Shown: piece by piece, positions 25,245 to 37,200 of the stretch | How positions within the stretch are numbered: position 1 is the first letter of the stretch | Layout of the letters: each line of letters starts with the position of its first letter | Source: Trichinella spiralis | Taxonomy: Eukaryota > Nematoda > Enoplea > Trichinellida > Trichinellidae | Length of the DNA stretch: 64,000 nt | Assembly (NCBI GenBank): GCA_000181795.3 | Contig: CM012955.1 | Coordinates: 13,443,290 to 13,507,289, forward strand | Direction of reading: 5' to 3' | Made by a program: the position numbers and the translations under genes | The notes under the pieces: model-generated | Databases searched by the model: none | What the model saw: the letters and a program-made list of their open reading frames with translations, nothing else | What the model was told of the DNA's origin: nothing

Positions 25245-25911
25245 TCAAACGTACATATTTCTAGCCATAGCGCACATCTTTTTCGGAAAATATAGGTATT
25301 CTTCAACATATGCTGCAAGCTCAAATGCATTAAGAGGTTCGATTGTTCGGGCTTCAGAAGAACACTTCGTTGGAGAATAGAAACCATGTGGATACTCTTC
25401 CATGGCAATTTTCACCTGCTTCGAAAAGCATATTGAATCGATTTCAATTCCTTCTAATAGACGAAGAGTCGCAGGCCACCAACTCATATCATATTTCTTC
25501 GGTCCCAGAATATGTATTTTTTGGAATTCAGAGGCAACATGTGCCTTAATACGATCGAACACCTGTTTTCCATGCAAATCCTCGAGCAATTCGCATTGCT
25601 CGTTCCTCAGCGGAACGTGATAAGGACTGTAGCGATGCTGGAAACGAACAACCTTCTGCTTCAAATATGAACGCAAACCGCCTCGCCTAAATTATATACA
25701 ACCAATAAATTATGCGCAAACAAGACAAAATAACAGAGATAAACGTGAAAAAAACAAACCAAATTTACATGAACAGACGGTTCAGGAACACTTCAGTTCT
25801 AAATGTCGAATTAGTCGAATAATTGTCGGCGATCTGCAGCTGGTTCAAGCATTGCATCAGTTCGTTATTGTTCAGCGAGCAAGATAAAATGGGATCTGAC
25901 CCATTAGCCAT
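25245..25911 (-). CDS. Unidentified protein with unusual 3' end
   Basis: Exons 25769-25911 and 25245-25686 give 194 residues starting MANGSDPILSCSLNNNELMQ and stopping after ARNMYV. The body is well-formed coding sequence (LRSYLKQKVVRFQHRYSPYH, DMSWWPATLRLLEGIEIDS, LNAFELAAYVEEYLYFPKKM), but I do not recognise a family. Just at the stop lies GTTTGATTTCAG, a 12-nt sequence with intron-like ends (25,239-25,250). Removing it would restore a frame continuing LCENCSAFIIAASGRMNKF, followed by a 40-nt intron and a stop at 25,106, for 223 residues in all. A 37-nt intron from a GTGCGC donor to the same acceptor is a third option and gives a different short tail. The CxxC in the continued frame makes the extension look coding. 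Confidence 0.7.
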
Positions 25912-27027
25912 TTCAACAGTCGTTCAAATGGCCACCAAATAATTTTATTGACTCTCAGTACAGTAAGTAAGTAACACAGTAATGACAAGCAAGTACAATA
26001 ATCAAAATCGTAATAAAAACAAATTTTGCTTTGAATAAATAAATAAAATTTCTGTAATAGAATTAATGAATTTGTTTTAAAAAAAGAATTTAAATTAAAT
26101 TAAAATAGGCTGATTGATAGTTGTTTCTAATCAATGGTTCAATAATAATGAGTTCAATATTAACGGTGAATATTTTAACTGACCAATATTTGAAGCCCAA
26201 TAATGCTACATGATGGTTTTTTTTCATATTTTATTTCTATTTTTTATAATTCTATATTTTTCTGGTTACTAAATTTTCACCATTCTTTTCACATTTAATG
26301 TTTGCTTTTTCACGTTTGCCTTTTATAATCTTTTTAATTCATATCATTTTTAAAAAATAATATTCCATTATTGTATTAAATTTTAAAATTAGTTTATTTT
26401 ACTTTTCTTACAGAGATGCATCCTATGGTAAAACATTTTATAAAAATGAAACTCAAATCATACAGATCACATTATCGTCGTATTATTATACAGGTCGTCT
26501 TTTCTTTCACACACGCACACACAAATATATACATATATACTCAGATAGTTCGGATCTCAGCAATACGCCAGCGTTAATCCGCTCAAAAGAAGAAGAAGAA
26601 AAAGTGCATTTTTCTCCTAATATAAATTGTTTTTAAACATTTCACTTTATCGTAAACAGCTCAAAATATTGTTCAAGTTGAGTTAAATGATAAAATATTA
26701 TTGCACTGTCATGAAAATAGACAACAAAATATTCCACAACAATAGCCATTTTATTAAGCATAATCATAAACAGCACATCACGATGATCGATATGTTGAAA
26801 TTGTATAAATTATCGAACAGCGAAGTGGGCAAAACAACCTCATATTAATACCCACAATAAAGTGTCTATATTGTAATCGAAATTTTCCATTGAATAACAA
26901 TTTATAAAAGAATTGTAAAGCTGAAAAAAGAAATAAACAAAAAGACGGCAGACAAATTTTTCAAACAAACAATAAAGCTAGAAAAAAGGATGAAAAAGTA
27001 AAAGTAACAATTTTCACATCTAACCGT
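25912..27027. other. AT-rich spacer between the unidentified gene and Rab27
   Basis: The very AT-rich sequence includes a short CA/TA repeat near 26,508-26,540. No gene is recognised. Confidence 0.5.
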
Positions 27028-29197
27028 TCAACAGAAACAACGTTGGCCGGGCGTCTTTGAGGCATTTTCTCCAAAACGAATACCTTGAACCACACCATTG
27101 GCAAGTTGCAGTTCAGTCGAATGCTGAATTCGATCCATCAACAAATCCAACAACGTATTTACAGCAATTTCAACATTCAGACCAGTTGCCGCACTTGTTT
27201 CCACATACGGTGCCCTTCATAATTAGTAGAAAAAAATTAATAATAACAATATTTCCGCATTATTACTATTCAAAACAATAATAGCACTACTATGATTTTT
27301 CAACCTGTGGTATACTTAGCGAAAAGTATTTAAAAAAAATTCTTAAACAACAATACTATCGCCAACTATTGTAATATGAGAGCAGATGGAAGATCGAATT
27401 TCAACTTGGAAAAGTTGAAAACATTTGCCTAACGCAGTGAGAAGTTGAGCAAATGAAAAGTAATACAATTTAATAAAAGAAATAAAAAAAAGCATACTTC
27501 AGCAGCACAAAAGTGACAATGAGAAAAATATCGACTGACCAATCTTTCTTTAATTGACGCCGGTCGATATATTGATTCAATTGTACAAAGCGTCGGGGAT
27601 AAATGAAAGTTTAATCTACGTTTACTGAAATCTACATGCGTGCACCGTTTACCCAAATGCCAACTGACGTTCATGTTAGTTAAATATCCACAATTTCCAT
27701 CTGCTCTAATAAACAGTCTTAACATTTGTATACTTTGAAACAGTCTATTACCAGCGCTATAGACAGTGCAATCTATTGTAATTGAATAAACAAACAAACA
27801 AATAAATAAATAAACGAAATATAAATCGTGCAAGTATATAATTCATTTGATTGATCAAATTTATTATTTTTTCAGTAGTCGATTAATAAAAACAAAAATA
27901 AAATTAATAATACAGTGCACTATGTCAATTTAATTCAATTATTTTGAAAACGGGCAAATTTATGAACATAAGAACATGGATTTTTTAAATGTAAATGAAG
28001 AAAAAAAACCAATCTCGTATAATAAACAGTACGTAACGAATTTGGTGAAATCAATAAAACCAAAAGCAGACGGTAGAGGATTCACAATGGAGCTATCAAC
28101 ACTTCGACAAAAGACAAATAAATAAAGTTAAGTTACCATTGAATGCGCGAGCAAAACAAGTGAAAATAGAAATCATTTGTCCGCTCGAGCAGTATAATCA
28201 AAGTAACGCTAAACGCTTAATAAAAGTAATTCAACTAAAAATATTGCCCAGAGAATAATTTATTCAGCAAACGAGAAATCAATTTTAAAACTATACTGTT
28301 AGAATTTTCTGAAAAAGCAAATATGCATTGCAATGTCAAACCGTCGATTTATGTAAACAGTAGAATAAATTCTTTTTTTTTCCTAGTGTAAAATCAAATG
28401 CACGAAGTGGAAACTTTTTAAGCAGAAAATATTTACCCAAGTTCATCAGCCAACTGTTTGCCGTCGGATGTAGATATCTGTAACAAAAAAGGAAAAAAGA
28501 ACAATGAAATAGTTTATTTCGAAAAAAAAACATATTGTAACATAAACAAACTGTGCGAATATCTTCCAAATCAACTTTGTTCGCACAAAGTACAAAATCT
28601 GGATTTTCGCAGTATGAATGCACAGACAGTTGAGCAAGCCAATCTCGGACGTTCAGAAATGACGCTTCGTTGGTTACATCATAAAACAGCAGAAATCCCA
28701 TAGCATCACGGTAAAATGCTGTTGTCAAACTTCGAAATCTAATATATGAAACAGTAGCCCATGAAATAGTGAAATTATGCGACAAAGGACAAAAGTGAAA
28801 AACCTTTCTTGACCAGCGGTGTCCCAAAGTTGAAGAAGCAACCGCTGACCACGACCGAATTCATGGTGCGGTGATTTGTACACCTGAAATACGAATTACA
28901 AAATCGAAGGCAAATATATAGCGCGATAAAAATGAATTCCAAACTCAGATGTTAGAATTTCTAATGTACAGTGGCTGAATAACTCTCTTCATGACACTAC
29001 CTCGGATATTTTAGGAAAAATTTTTAAGCAGAAGAAGCTCGAATGCGTACCACTCGCTTTTCAAAAAAGTCAATGCCAACTGTAGAGACAAAGTTAGTTT
29101 GAAAGATATGATTTGTGTACTGATTCAAAAATGAAGTCTTCCCAACAGCGGAATCTCCCAGCGCTAGCAATTTGATCAAATAATCATAATTCTCCAT
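27028..29197 (-). CDS. RAB27: Rab27-type small GTPase
   Basis: Five exons (29051-29197, 28804-28883, 28552-28738, 28437-28477, 27028-27214) encode 213 residues, close to the usual Rab27 length. Visible motifs: P-loop GDSAVGKTS (14-22), switch I with VSTVGIDF, the Rab27-style insert after EKRVVYKSP, switch [13 protein letters not shown] (from 69), base-specificity NKVD (129-132) and [20 protein letters not shown] and [17 protein letters not shown] follow Rab27 closely. The protein ends Arg-Cys-Phe-Cys, a CxC-type double geranylgeranylation signal. Rab27 recruits effectors that dock secretory and dense-core vesicles; the C. elegans member is AEX-6. A 1.2-kb intron precedes the last exon. The final exon's acceptor (AATTATGAAG) is weak in pyrimidines, but the phase is exact. 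GPD2 is divergent about 1 kb away. Confidence 0.95.
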
Positions 29198-30210
29198 TAC
29201 TCGCCTAGTGCAGGTAAACCAAGTTTATAGCAAGAAAGTGTTGTCAATACTGTAAAACTGAATATTCAAGTTCATACTTTGTAAATTGCTCATTGGGCAG
29301 TTTTATAAATTTAACTGAATAAACACAAAGTACTTGTAAATATTGAATTTATAAATCTATTGTAAAATTAAAAGAAGTAGAATTAAGTTTTTTACAGCAT
29401 AAATAATTTTACCAGCAACTTTTGAAAATGCTTGTAACACATATTTGCACGATACTAATAATTGTTGTGATTAATTTGAAATTTAAATTACCAAAAAAAT
29501 ACATATTGTAAAAAATTTGTACTGAAGCATTCTTCTGTTATTACATATTTGTGATAATATGCAAATAAGATAATTGTGGTTTCCTTTTTAAATAGCTTCG
29601 GCATAAAATGCAATGAATTATTGGAAGAAATAATTAGCGGTGAAATTAGTAAAGTTACAATGGACGTGTGCTCTGATTTCCTGAAATTATTGGAAATTGT
29701 TAAATAGCGCAATCCATATTTTTGCTAATTTGTTTATTAATTTAATACTGCTCGCCATTTGTCAAGCGCTGGACTGCTTTAAAGCTATGCAAACTTGTTT
29801 TGCTTTAAACATTCTAGTTCAGCTTCCGTGAAGTAAACACTTTAATAATACTTGCTTCGTTGATTTCATACTGTGATAGTTTTCATTTGTTATTATTTAC
29901 AACCGAAGTATCTGTTCAAAGTGATTACTTTTGCAGTTGAATTTTAGAAAGGTATGTTTGTTTAATTTTATTTAAGCAAATTTTGCATACATGGTAGTGC
30001 AGTTTCACACGCAGGTTTTCCAAAATCAACATTTCCAACTTTTCATTGATTGATCACTCTGGCGCAGTATAAGCAACATTATTATTGTATCGTGCTTGAA
30101 AAACTGAACATTCGTTTTTACATGATAAATAAATAATGAAGCTATGACTTCAGAAACAATTCATTAAATTGCATCAATTCTACTGCCCGTTTTATAACAT
30201 AATATTTTCA
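29198..30210. other. Divergent intergenic region, Rab27 and GPD2
   Basis: This AT-rich 1-kb region lies between two divergently transcribed genes and probably holds both promoters. I see no clear TATA or other motif that I would name. A possible acceptor (CTGCACTAG) lies nine bases upstream of the Rab27 ATG. Confidence 0.5.
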
Positions 30211-30214
30211 GATA

Positions 30215-33200
30215 ATGCTCGCTTGGAAATATGTTTTGCCGGCAGCTGCCGTTGGTGGAGCGGCGATGGGATGGATTTGGAGTGACAGCGATCCATTTGC
30301 TTCGGAGAAGACGCGCGCAGTAAGATTTTTGCATTTTTCCCATAAATGAATTTACGAACATAGTGGGTGTTCGTAGGCTTAACGTTGAAAAGTGAAATAA
30401 TTTGATTTTTCTTTTAATAATTGAAATATTTTGTGAAATTTCGCATGGATGAAATTATGTTTCAGGCGTCGATTCAAGTAGAAGACAAGAATGTGGCTTT
30501 AGACAAGCGTTTGAAAGAGTTGCCAAGTCGGAAATCGATATTTGAACATTTGCAATCCAACCGTGAATTTGATGTCCTAGTAATTGGAGGCGGTGCAACT
30601 GGTGCTGGTATTGCTGTTGATGCACAGACGAGAGGTGAATGTACTTCAACATGAAAGGATTCCAAAAGTTTTTCTTGATGATTATGTTTCGATTATTCAT
30701 TTTACATTTGAACATGAAAACTGAGCATGGAAGACGTGCAAAAATTGGCAGAACAAATTTAGCCTAGAATAGTTTTAGTGAGAATTATTTACTTACTGTA
30801 ACATTATTGATTTTCAAGTTAATTTGTGTTGTATATTTTGATTGATATATTTGCAAAGTCATCATATTATTAGTTATATCTTCTTATGTGCACTAATCGA
30901 AAGAACTTTGCATTAGTATTTAACGCAGGGATGGACTTACTTTTCAAATAGCATATGTAACAACTGTTTAATAGTGAAAAATTGGTTTCCAATTATCTTG
31001 TACTATTTCACACTCACTTATGTTCTTTCTGTCCAGTTCAGTTTGAAATTACTGATTACCATTTCACCGAAACGTATTTAAATTGAAATGCATTTTGTTG
31101 CTTATATTGTATTTCGAAATAAATACCTTTAGGATTGTCAACTGCTTTGGTCGAGATGGACGATTTCAGCTCAGGAACGAGCAGCCGAAGCACAAAGTTG
31201 ATTCATGGTGGCGTTCGTTACTTGCAGAGTGCTATTTTAAAATTGGATATCGAACAAGTAGACTTTTCGTGACAGTTTTTTTTCACTGAAAATTGTTTTA
31301 GTGAAAAGTTGTTCACTTGTTTTTTTTAAGTATCGCATGGTTAAAGAAGCATTGTTTGAGCGTTACCATTTGCTCAAAGTTGCACCTCATTTGTCTTCAG
31401 TTTTGCCGATAATGCTTCCGATTTATTCGTAAGTTTCAAGCGAAATTTCCAACGAAATCTCTTCTTTTCGTTTGTAATGTTTTCTCGTTTCAGCTTATGG
31501 CAAGTTCCTTACTTTTATTTGGGCATCAAGATGTACGATTTTGTAGCTGGAAAACGTCGACTGAAATCTTCTTACTATATCAGCAAGCAGAAAGCTCTTG
31601 ATCTTTTCCCACTGTTGAAGAAAGATTCTCTGTACGGAGCTCTCATCTATTACGATGGTCAGATTATGAAAATTTCTACAAAACCAATAAGAAGCATACG
31701 AAATGAAACATCATATTTAATTTTGAAAAAACACCACCATTCTAGGCCAGCATAACGATGCAAGAATGAACATTGCGTTGATTTTAACCGCTATTCGATA
31801 TGGTGCACAATGTGCAAATCATGTTGAGGTTGTAGATTTGCTGAAGAAAACCGATCCTGATGGAGTAACGAAAGTATGCGGTGCGAAAGTTCGAGACTGT
31901 TTGACAGGTAATATAATACGTATATGTATATATGTATTTTTTTTCTTTCAAATTTAACTTCCACATAACAATCACCAGAAGAGAAGTGCGTATGAATTAA
32001 GATGGAACTTTTTTGTCGTTAACAGCAACATTTTAAGGGCACCAGTGGGAAATTCGTGCAAAGTCTGTAGTGAATGCAACCGGTGCATTCTGTGACCAGA
32101 TTCGTTTGATGGACAATCCGAAAGCGGATTTATTGGTCGTACCATCTCAGGGTGTTCATATAGTTTTGCCTTCTTATTACAGGTAAAGTGAAAAGAAAAA
32201 AAAACTGAAATGAAACATGACAATTGTAGTCCTTCGAGCACGGGACTTTTGGATCCAAGTACATCCGACGGCCGAGTTATTTTCTTTTTGCCTTGGTTGA
32301 ACATGACCCTGGCCGGTACAACAGATTCGCCTTGTTCAATTACTGATAAACCAGCGCCAGCAGAAGCAGATGTCGATTTTATTTTAAAAGAAATTCGAGG
32401 TTATTTGACACCCGACATAAGTGGTAAGGCGATGTGATGACTTTTCACTGATTGATTGACTGATTTGGAAGAAAATGAAATTTAAATTTCTTCTACATAT
32501 ATGTGTACACAATATATCTCTCATCAACACTGGTAGTGTAAATGTGAGACTGACTGTTGTGTTGTCATTTGGTACGTTTCAGTTCGTCGGGGAGATGTGA
32601 TGAGTGCTTGGGCAGGTCTGAGACCGCTGGTACGTGATCCTTCGAAAAAGGACACCGCCTCTTTGGCCAGAAATCACATCATAGAAGTCAGTCCATCCGG
32701 ACTTGTTACCATAGCCGGTAAGGATAAATGGAAAATTACTGCACTACGAATCATCACTGAACTCTCACACTTGTGTTTGTTTGTATTTCATGTGGAAAAT
32801 GGACAACGTATCGTCGCATGGCCGAAGAGACTGTGGATAAAGTGATCGAACTGAACAATCTCCAACCGCAACGACAGTGCGTAACGACAAATATAATGCT
32901 CGAAGGAGGTCAAGAATATGACAATCTGATGTACATTCGTCTGGTGCAAGATTTCGGTCTCGATTTGGAGGTAGGTGTATAATAATAATATTGGAATCAA
33001 CTTTATTTACCTCGTACGACGATTGTCGACAATTCGTACATTTTATAATTTGCCAAACAGGTTGCCAAACATTTGGCCAGCACGTACGGAGACAAAGCCT
33101 GCGATGTGGCTCGACTGGCCAGACTGACAGGTCGACGGTATCCGGTCGTTGGACGTCGCTTGCACCAAGAATTCCCGTACATCGAAGCCGAAGTGAGCAT

Positions 33201-34027
33201 GTTGAAGTTGCACTTAACAATTGAAACAAATCGTTGCAGTCTACAAGTCGATTTCTCTGTTCGAACAGGTCCTCTACGCTGTCCGTGAATACGCTTGCAC
33301 TGCCGTGGATTTCATATCTCGCCGTACACGTTTGGCATTTTTGAACACCTACGCGGCCGAAGAAGCGTTGCCGAAAATCATCGACCTGATGACCAAAGAG
33401 CTGAAATGGAGTTGCAAAGAGAAAATGGTAACTTTCACCACTGTTGACGTGCCACACGCCGTTGCTGATTGTCCACAATTCAGAAACAGCAGACCGAAGC
33501 GTTGGAATTCATAAATCAACAAATGGGCAAGCAGGCTCGGAAAAAAGCCTATCAGGAGGCGGCTCCGTTGAATTTGACAGACGAGGAGAAAAGTGCCGCG
33601 ATGAAGTGTTTCGTCATGGTGGACAAAGATTGCAACGGTGGAATATCTGTCAACGATTTGCGTCGTTATTTTGAGGTGACTTTGGAAATTGTCTTTTCCG
33701 TTCCGCATCCGATGAAGGTTTTCCAATTCAATTTCAGGAGTCTGGTGAACAAGTTGACGAGGAAGTTTTGCATCAGTTGCTCGATGAAGTGGATTTGAAT
33801 AAAAATGGTGAAATTGAAATGGACGAATTTTTGCACGTAAGATTTGAACAATGAATTTCTTTTTCCATAAAAGTAGTTGCACGAAAATTGTTCATTCTCT
33901 ATCATAATGGATGTTGCAGATTTACAATGGCATCATCGGAGGTCTAGTTGGTCACAACCCTGTCGTTAGCTATTTACGTCACGAAATGAAGCCAATTTCA
34001 CCGGATCGTTCTGGAGGCGGTTTATAA
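30215..34027 (+). CDS. GPD2: Mitochondrial FAD-dependent glycerol-3-phosphate dehydrogenase
   Basis: Fifteen exons: 30215-30319, 30466-30634, 31133-31257, 31331-31428, 31494-31657, 31746-31907, 32038-32182, 32230-32423, 32583-32717, 32792-32970, 33061-33192, 33269-33427, 33484-33675, 33738-33836 and 33920-34027. They give 721 residues, the usual length. The enzyme oxidises glycerol-3-phosphate to dihydroxyacetone phosphate on the outer face of the inner mitochondrial membrane, passing electrons to ubiquinone. Seen: a hydrophobic N-terminal anchor, the FAD fingerprint [10 protein letters not shown] (about 76-85), [42 protein letters not shown] and [13 protein letters not shown]. Two C-terminal EF-hands ([12 protein letters not shown] at 636, [13 protein letters not shown] at 672) indicate calcium control. 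An acceptor (ATTTTCAG) lies four bases before the ATG. The acceptor of exon 10 reads TTTCAT instead of TTTCAG, while phase and homology are otherwise exact. Confidence 0.96.
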
Positions 34028-34129
34028 TGTTGACATTGTAGTAGTGCTTTAATTATTCCCATTCTAAGCTAGAGGTGTACTGTCAGACGTGAACTTTAAC
34101 TAATGCAGAGCTTTCCGAGTAGAAGAGTA

Positions 34130-34135
34130 AATAAA
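34130..34135 (+). promoter_or_regulatory. Polyadenylation hexamer of GPD2
   Basis: AATAAA lies about 100 bases after the stop codon, followed by further overlapping AAATAAAT units. The 3' end of the convergent mGluR gene is only 130 bp further on. Confidence 0.6.
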
Positions 34136-34262
34136 AGTAAATAAATAAATAAATCAATGTACCTATACATGTTGTCTACGTGTATGCGTGTATAGAATAT
34201 AAATTGAACACACAATGTATATATATACATAGATATGATACAATATTACAATACCTTGATTA

Positions 34263-37200
34263 TCAGACAAGAGAAATTGTTGAAAAATCATAGCCAGAGA
34301 CGGTGACACTTGTTGGAGACGAACCGTTGGAACTTTTTGCTGAACCACTGCTGCTGCTGCTGCTGCTGCTGTTGCTCAGCTCTTCAATAGGACTGAGCAA
34401 CAAAGAACCGGACATGCTACCTGCTCGACTGAAGCCAGTCAACGCGGTAGTGACCAACGACGACGATCCAGGCGAACTGTACTGCTGTTTCGCCGTGCCA
34501 GCAGTGTCGACCGTCGCGTCGAATCTGAGACAAGGCATGCTTTTCGTCTGCTGTTTGGCGAACGGTTTTCTGGTAAAAAGCGTCTTCAAACTGTTGTTCC
34601 CACGCACCGGGCCCAACAGTTGTTCACTTTCGCTGCGAGTCAAATTCCAAGTGAAATTCGACAACTGACTTTGCCGCTGCAGCAGCCAGGCAATAGTGTC
34701 GCTGTTGCTGCGCACTTTGCGTCCCCAGGGCCGCCTGTGGGGGAGTGGATCCTCGCCGGCGGTGTTCTTGTTGGTCGATCGCCCAAGCACCACCGTTCGT
34801 CGCATGTCCACTTCGTCGAATTCGATCACAGGAAATCCACCGTTGCTGAACGCCGTCTGTTTTTCTCCACTCTCCGGCTGAGAATTTCGACAAACAACCA
34901 GTCGATCCTTGTGACTGTGCAAAAACCTTTCTTCTGTCCCTCTTCGATCAGTATCCATTTTGTCGTGATCATCATCACCATCTTCTTCTTCATCATCATC
35001 ATCTGTTTCACCCACAGATGAGGAGAACCACACGTGACCAGTACCTGTTCAATTGATGCGTACATGCGTAAATGGTAGTAAAATTCAGTCGAAAGTGATT
35101 AATTTTTTTTACAATATCTAAAAATGATAAATAAAATTAAAACCTTTACGACGAGCGAACGATGCACGTCCGGAAATTGTGGATACGTTGGAACGAGGCT
35201 GGCGTTCAGCAACAGCGGCAGTTGTGCCAGTGGAACCCGACGCCAGTGGATCAACGTCGATGAAATGACGGACCGTGTCCAAGCGTTCGGCTGCGATTTT
35301 CAAAAGCAACGTTGGCGCCGCTTCGCCGTCGTTCCTGCCCGCAGGAACGCGCAGCGACCTCCAGCCCCGGTTCAGCTGAGGATTCTGCTGGAACGGGTCG
35401 AATCGGCGCCACAGACTGCCAGTTCTGTCTAGAAATTTACGGCTGCTTACCGGATGTTCACTGGACGTTGGTTCGTCGTCGTCGTCGTCGTCGCCGCCGC
35501 CATCGTCGTCAGTTTCCTCTTTCACGCTGGGCATCTCATCGACAGCCCTGCACAAATTTCACTTCATACATATATACAACAGAAAACTGTAATATTCGAT
35601 TCATTTTTTGATCTTTTTCATCACATGTGAAGTGACCAAAATATAATATATTAATAATTGATTTTCTTGTGAAAGAATATTTGAATTGATCAGTGAAAGT
35701 AAAAGGGATCTTACCGGAGGAGACGTTGTGAGTCGTCATTTGAGCATTCGTCAGGCTTGCAAGCGGATTCGTCCGCTTGTTCTCGGTCATCTCGGGAAGT
35801 GAGCTCGTCGCCGGCGGCAAAACGACCGCTGTGTCGACGTCCCCTGGCCGCTGGGTCCGGAGTCGACTGAGCGCTGTAGCTTGAGTAAGAATCATTGCGA
35901 GCAACGTATCGCCTGAAAGTTGGTTCGGCATTAAAAACAAAAAAAGCATCAAAAAATAAACTCTTCATCATTGTCGGCATTGGCAACAAAAAATAAAATT
36001 TGGTGCACATGTGCAAAAACCCATCCGTGCCAAAATTAGCCGGTAGGTAGGCGGCAGAAGCTGCTGTCGAATAGACAGACAGCAAAGTGGTGGTGTCGGT
36101 GGTGCAAGGTGCAAGTTTAAAAGAGCTAAGAAGAAATTACTAACTGATTTGAAAAAGAAAGAAAAAAAACACAGTAGTGTCTGCCGCCTTTGGCATTTCG
36201 AATGCAAGAGCAAACATTCATGCAGTGGTCACACGACCAGGTCGTGTGGTCACAGAGGTAAAGAGGTAAAGTACCCCGCCGGTGAGTGTAAAATTTGAGT
36301 CCGATGACGAACAGCTGCCCACCGCTTTTTTCTTTGAGATCCTTGCACAGAGCTGATTCGACTACCGCTGCTACCGCCGCCACCGCCACCGCCTCCATCG
36401 CTGCTGCTCGACTTGGCGTTGGAACCGAAGTGACATCGAATCGTGGTTGTGGTTTTGAAATAGCTTCGGGCGTTCTTTTCCGGCCTGAGCAGAATGACGT
36501 ACATTTTGGGAAAGTACAACAATATCAACGCCACGGTGGCGCTGAGGCTGAAACAAATGCACATGGTGGTGTCCTTCTTGGCACTGCCGAAATAGATGGC
36601 GATGAACGCCAGCCATATCACGCAAGTGGTATACATGGTGAAGCCGATGAATTTGGCTTCGTTGAAATTTTCGGGCAAATTTCTCGTCTTCACCGCGTAC
36701 AAGGTGCACATGCCGACCAGGAACAAGTCGAAGCCGAACGGCGCGAAAAATGTCAACCCACTGGTCCGACAGACCAAAAGCACCCGTTTCGGAAGTGAAT
36801 AGTCGAAGTCGGCTTTGGGCGGTTCGAAAATCAAAAATACAACAATGGTGATCAGTTCGACGAGCACCAGCAAGCCGGTGATGGTCACCTGGGCCGAGAT
36901 GCTCAGAAAACGGCGACGTTTGGTAGTGATCTTCTTGCTGGCGGCCAGAATGCGCGCAATGCGATTGGTCTTGGTGAACAACGCGCCGTAGATCATGGAA
37001 AACGCCGTGCCCGGCACGATACGCCGAATAATGCAAGAGACCATGTTCGGCGGACTGATGATGAAAAACGTGGTCATGTAGCAGAGCAACAAGCCGACCA
37101 GAATGATATAGCTCAGCTCACGAGTGGTCGCTTTGACGACCGGCGTGGAATTGTGCAAAATGAAAATTATTATCGTAAACAACGTGGCAATAATCCCAAC

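Noticed and set aside
32765-33882. Large minus-strand frames across 32.8-33.9 kb
   Set aside because: They are antisense to GPD2 exons 10-14, which match the family residue by residue.
34303-35021. Plus-strand open frames opposite the mGluR tail exons
   Set aside because: They are antisense shadows of GC-rich, low-complexity coding exons. The minus-strand model has exact splice phases and family motifs.
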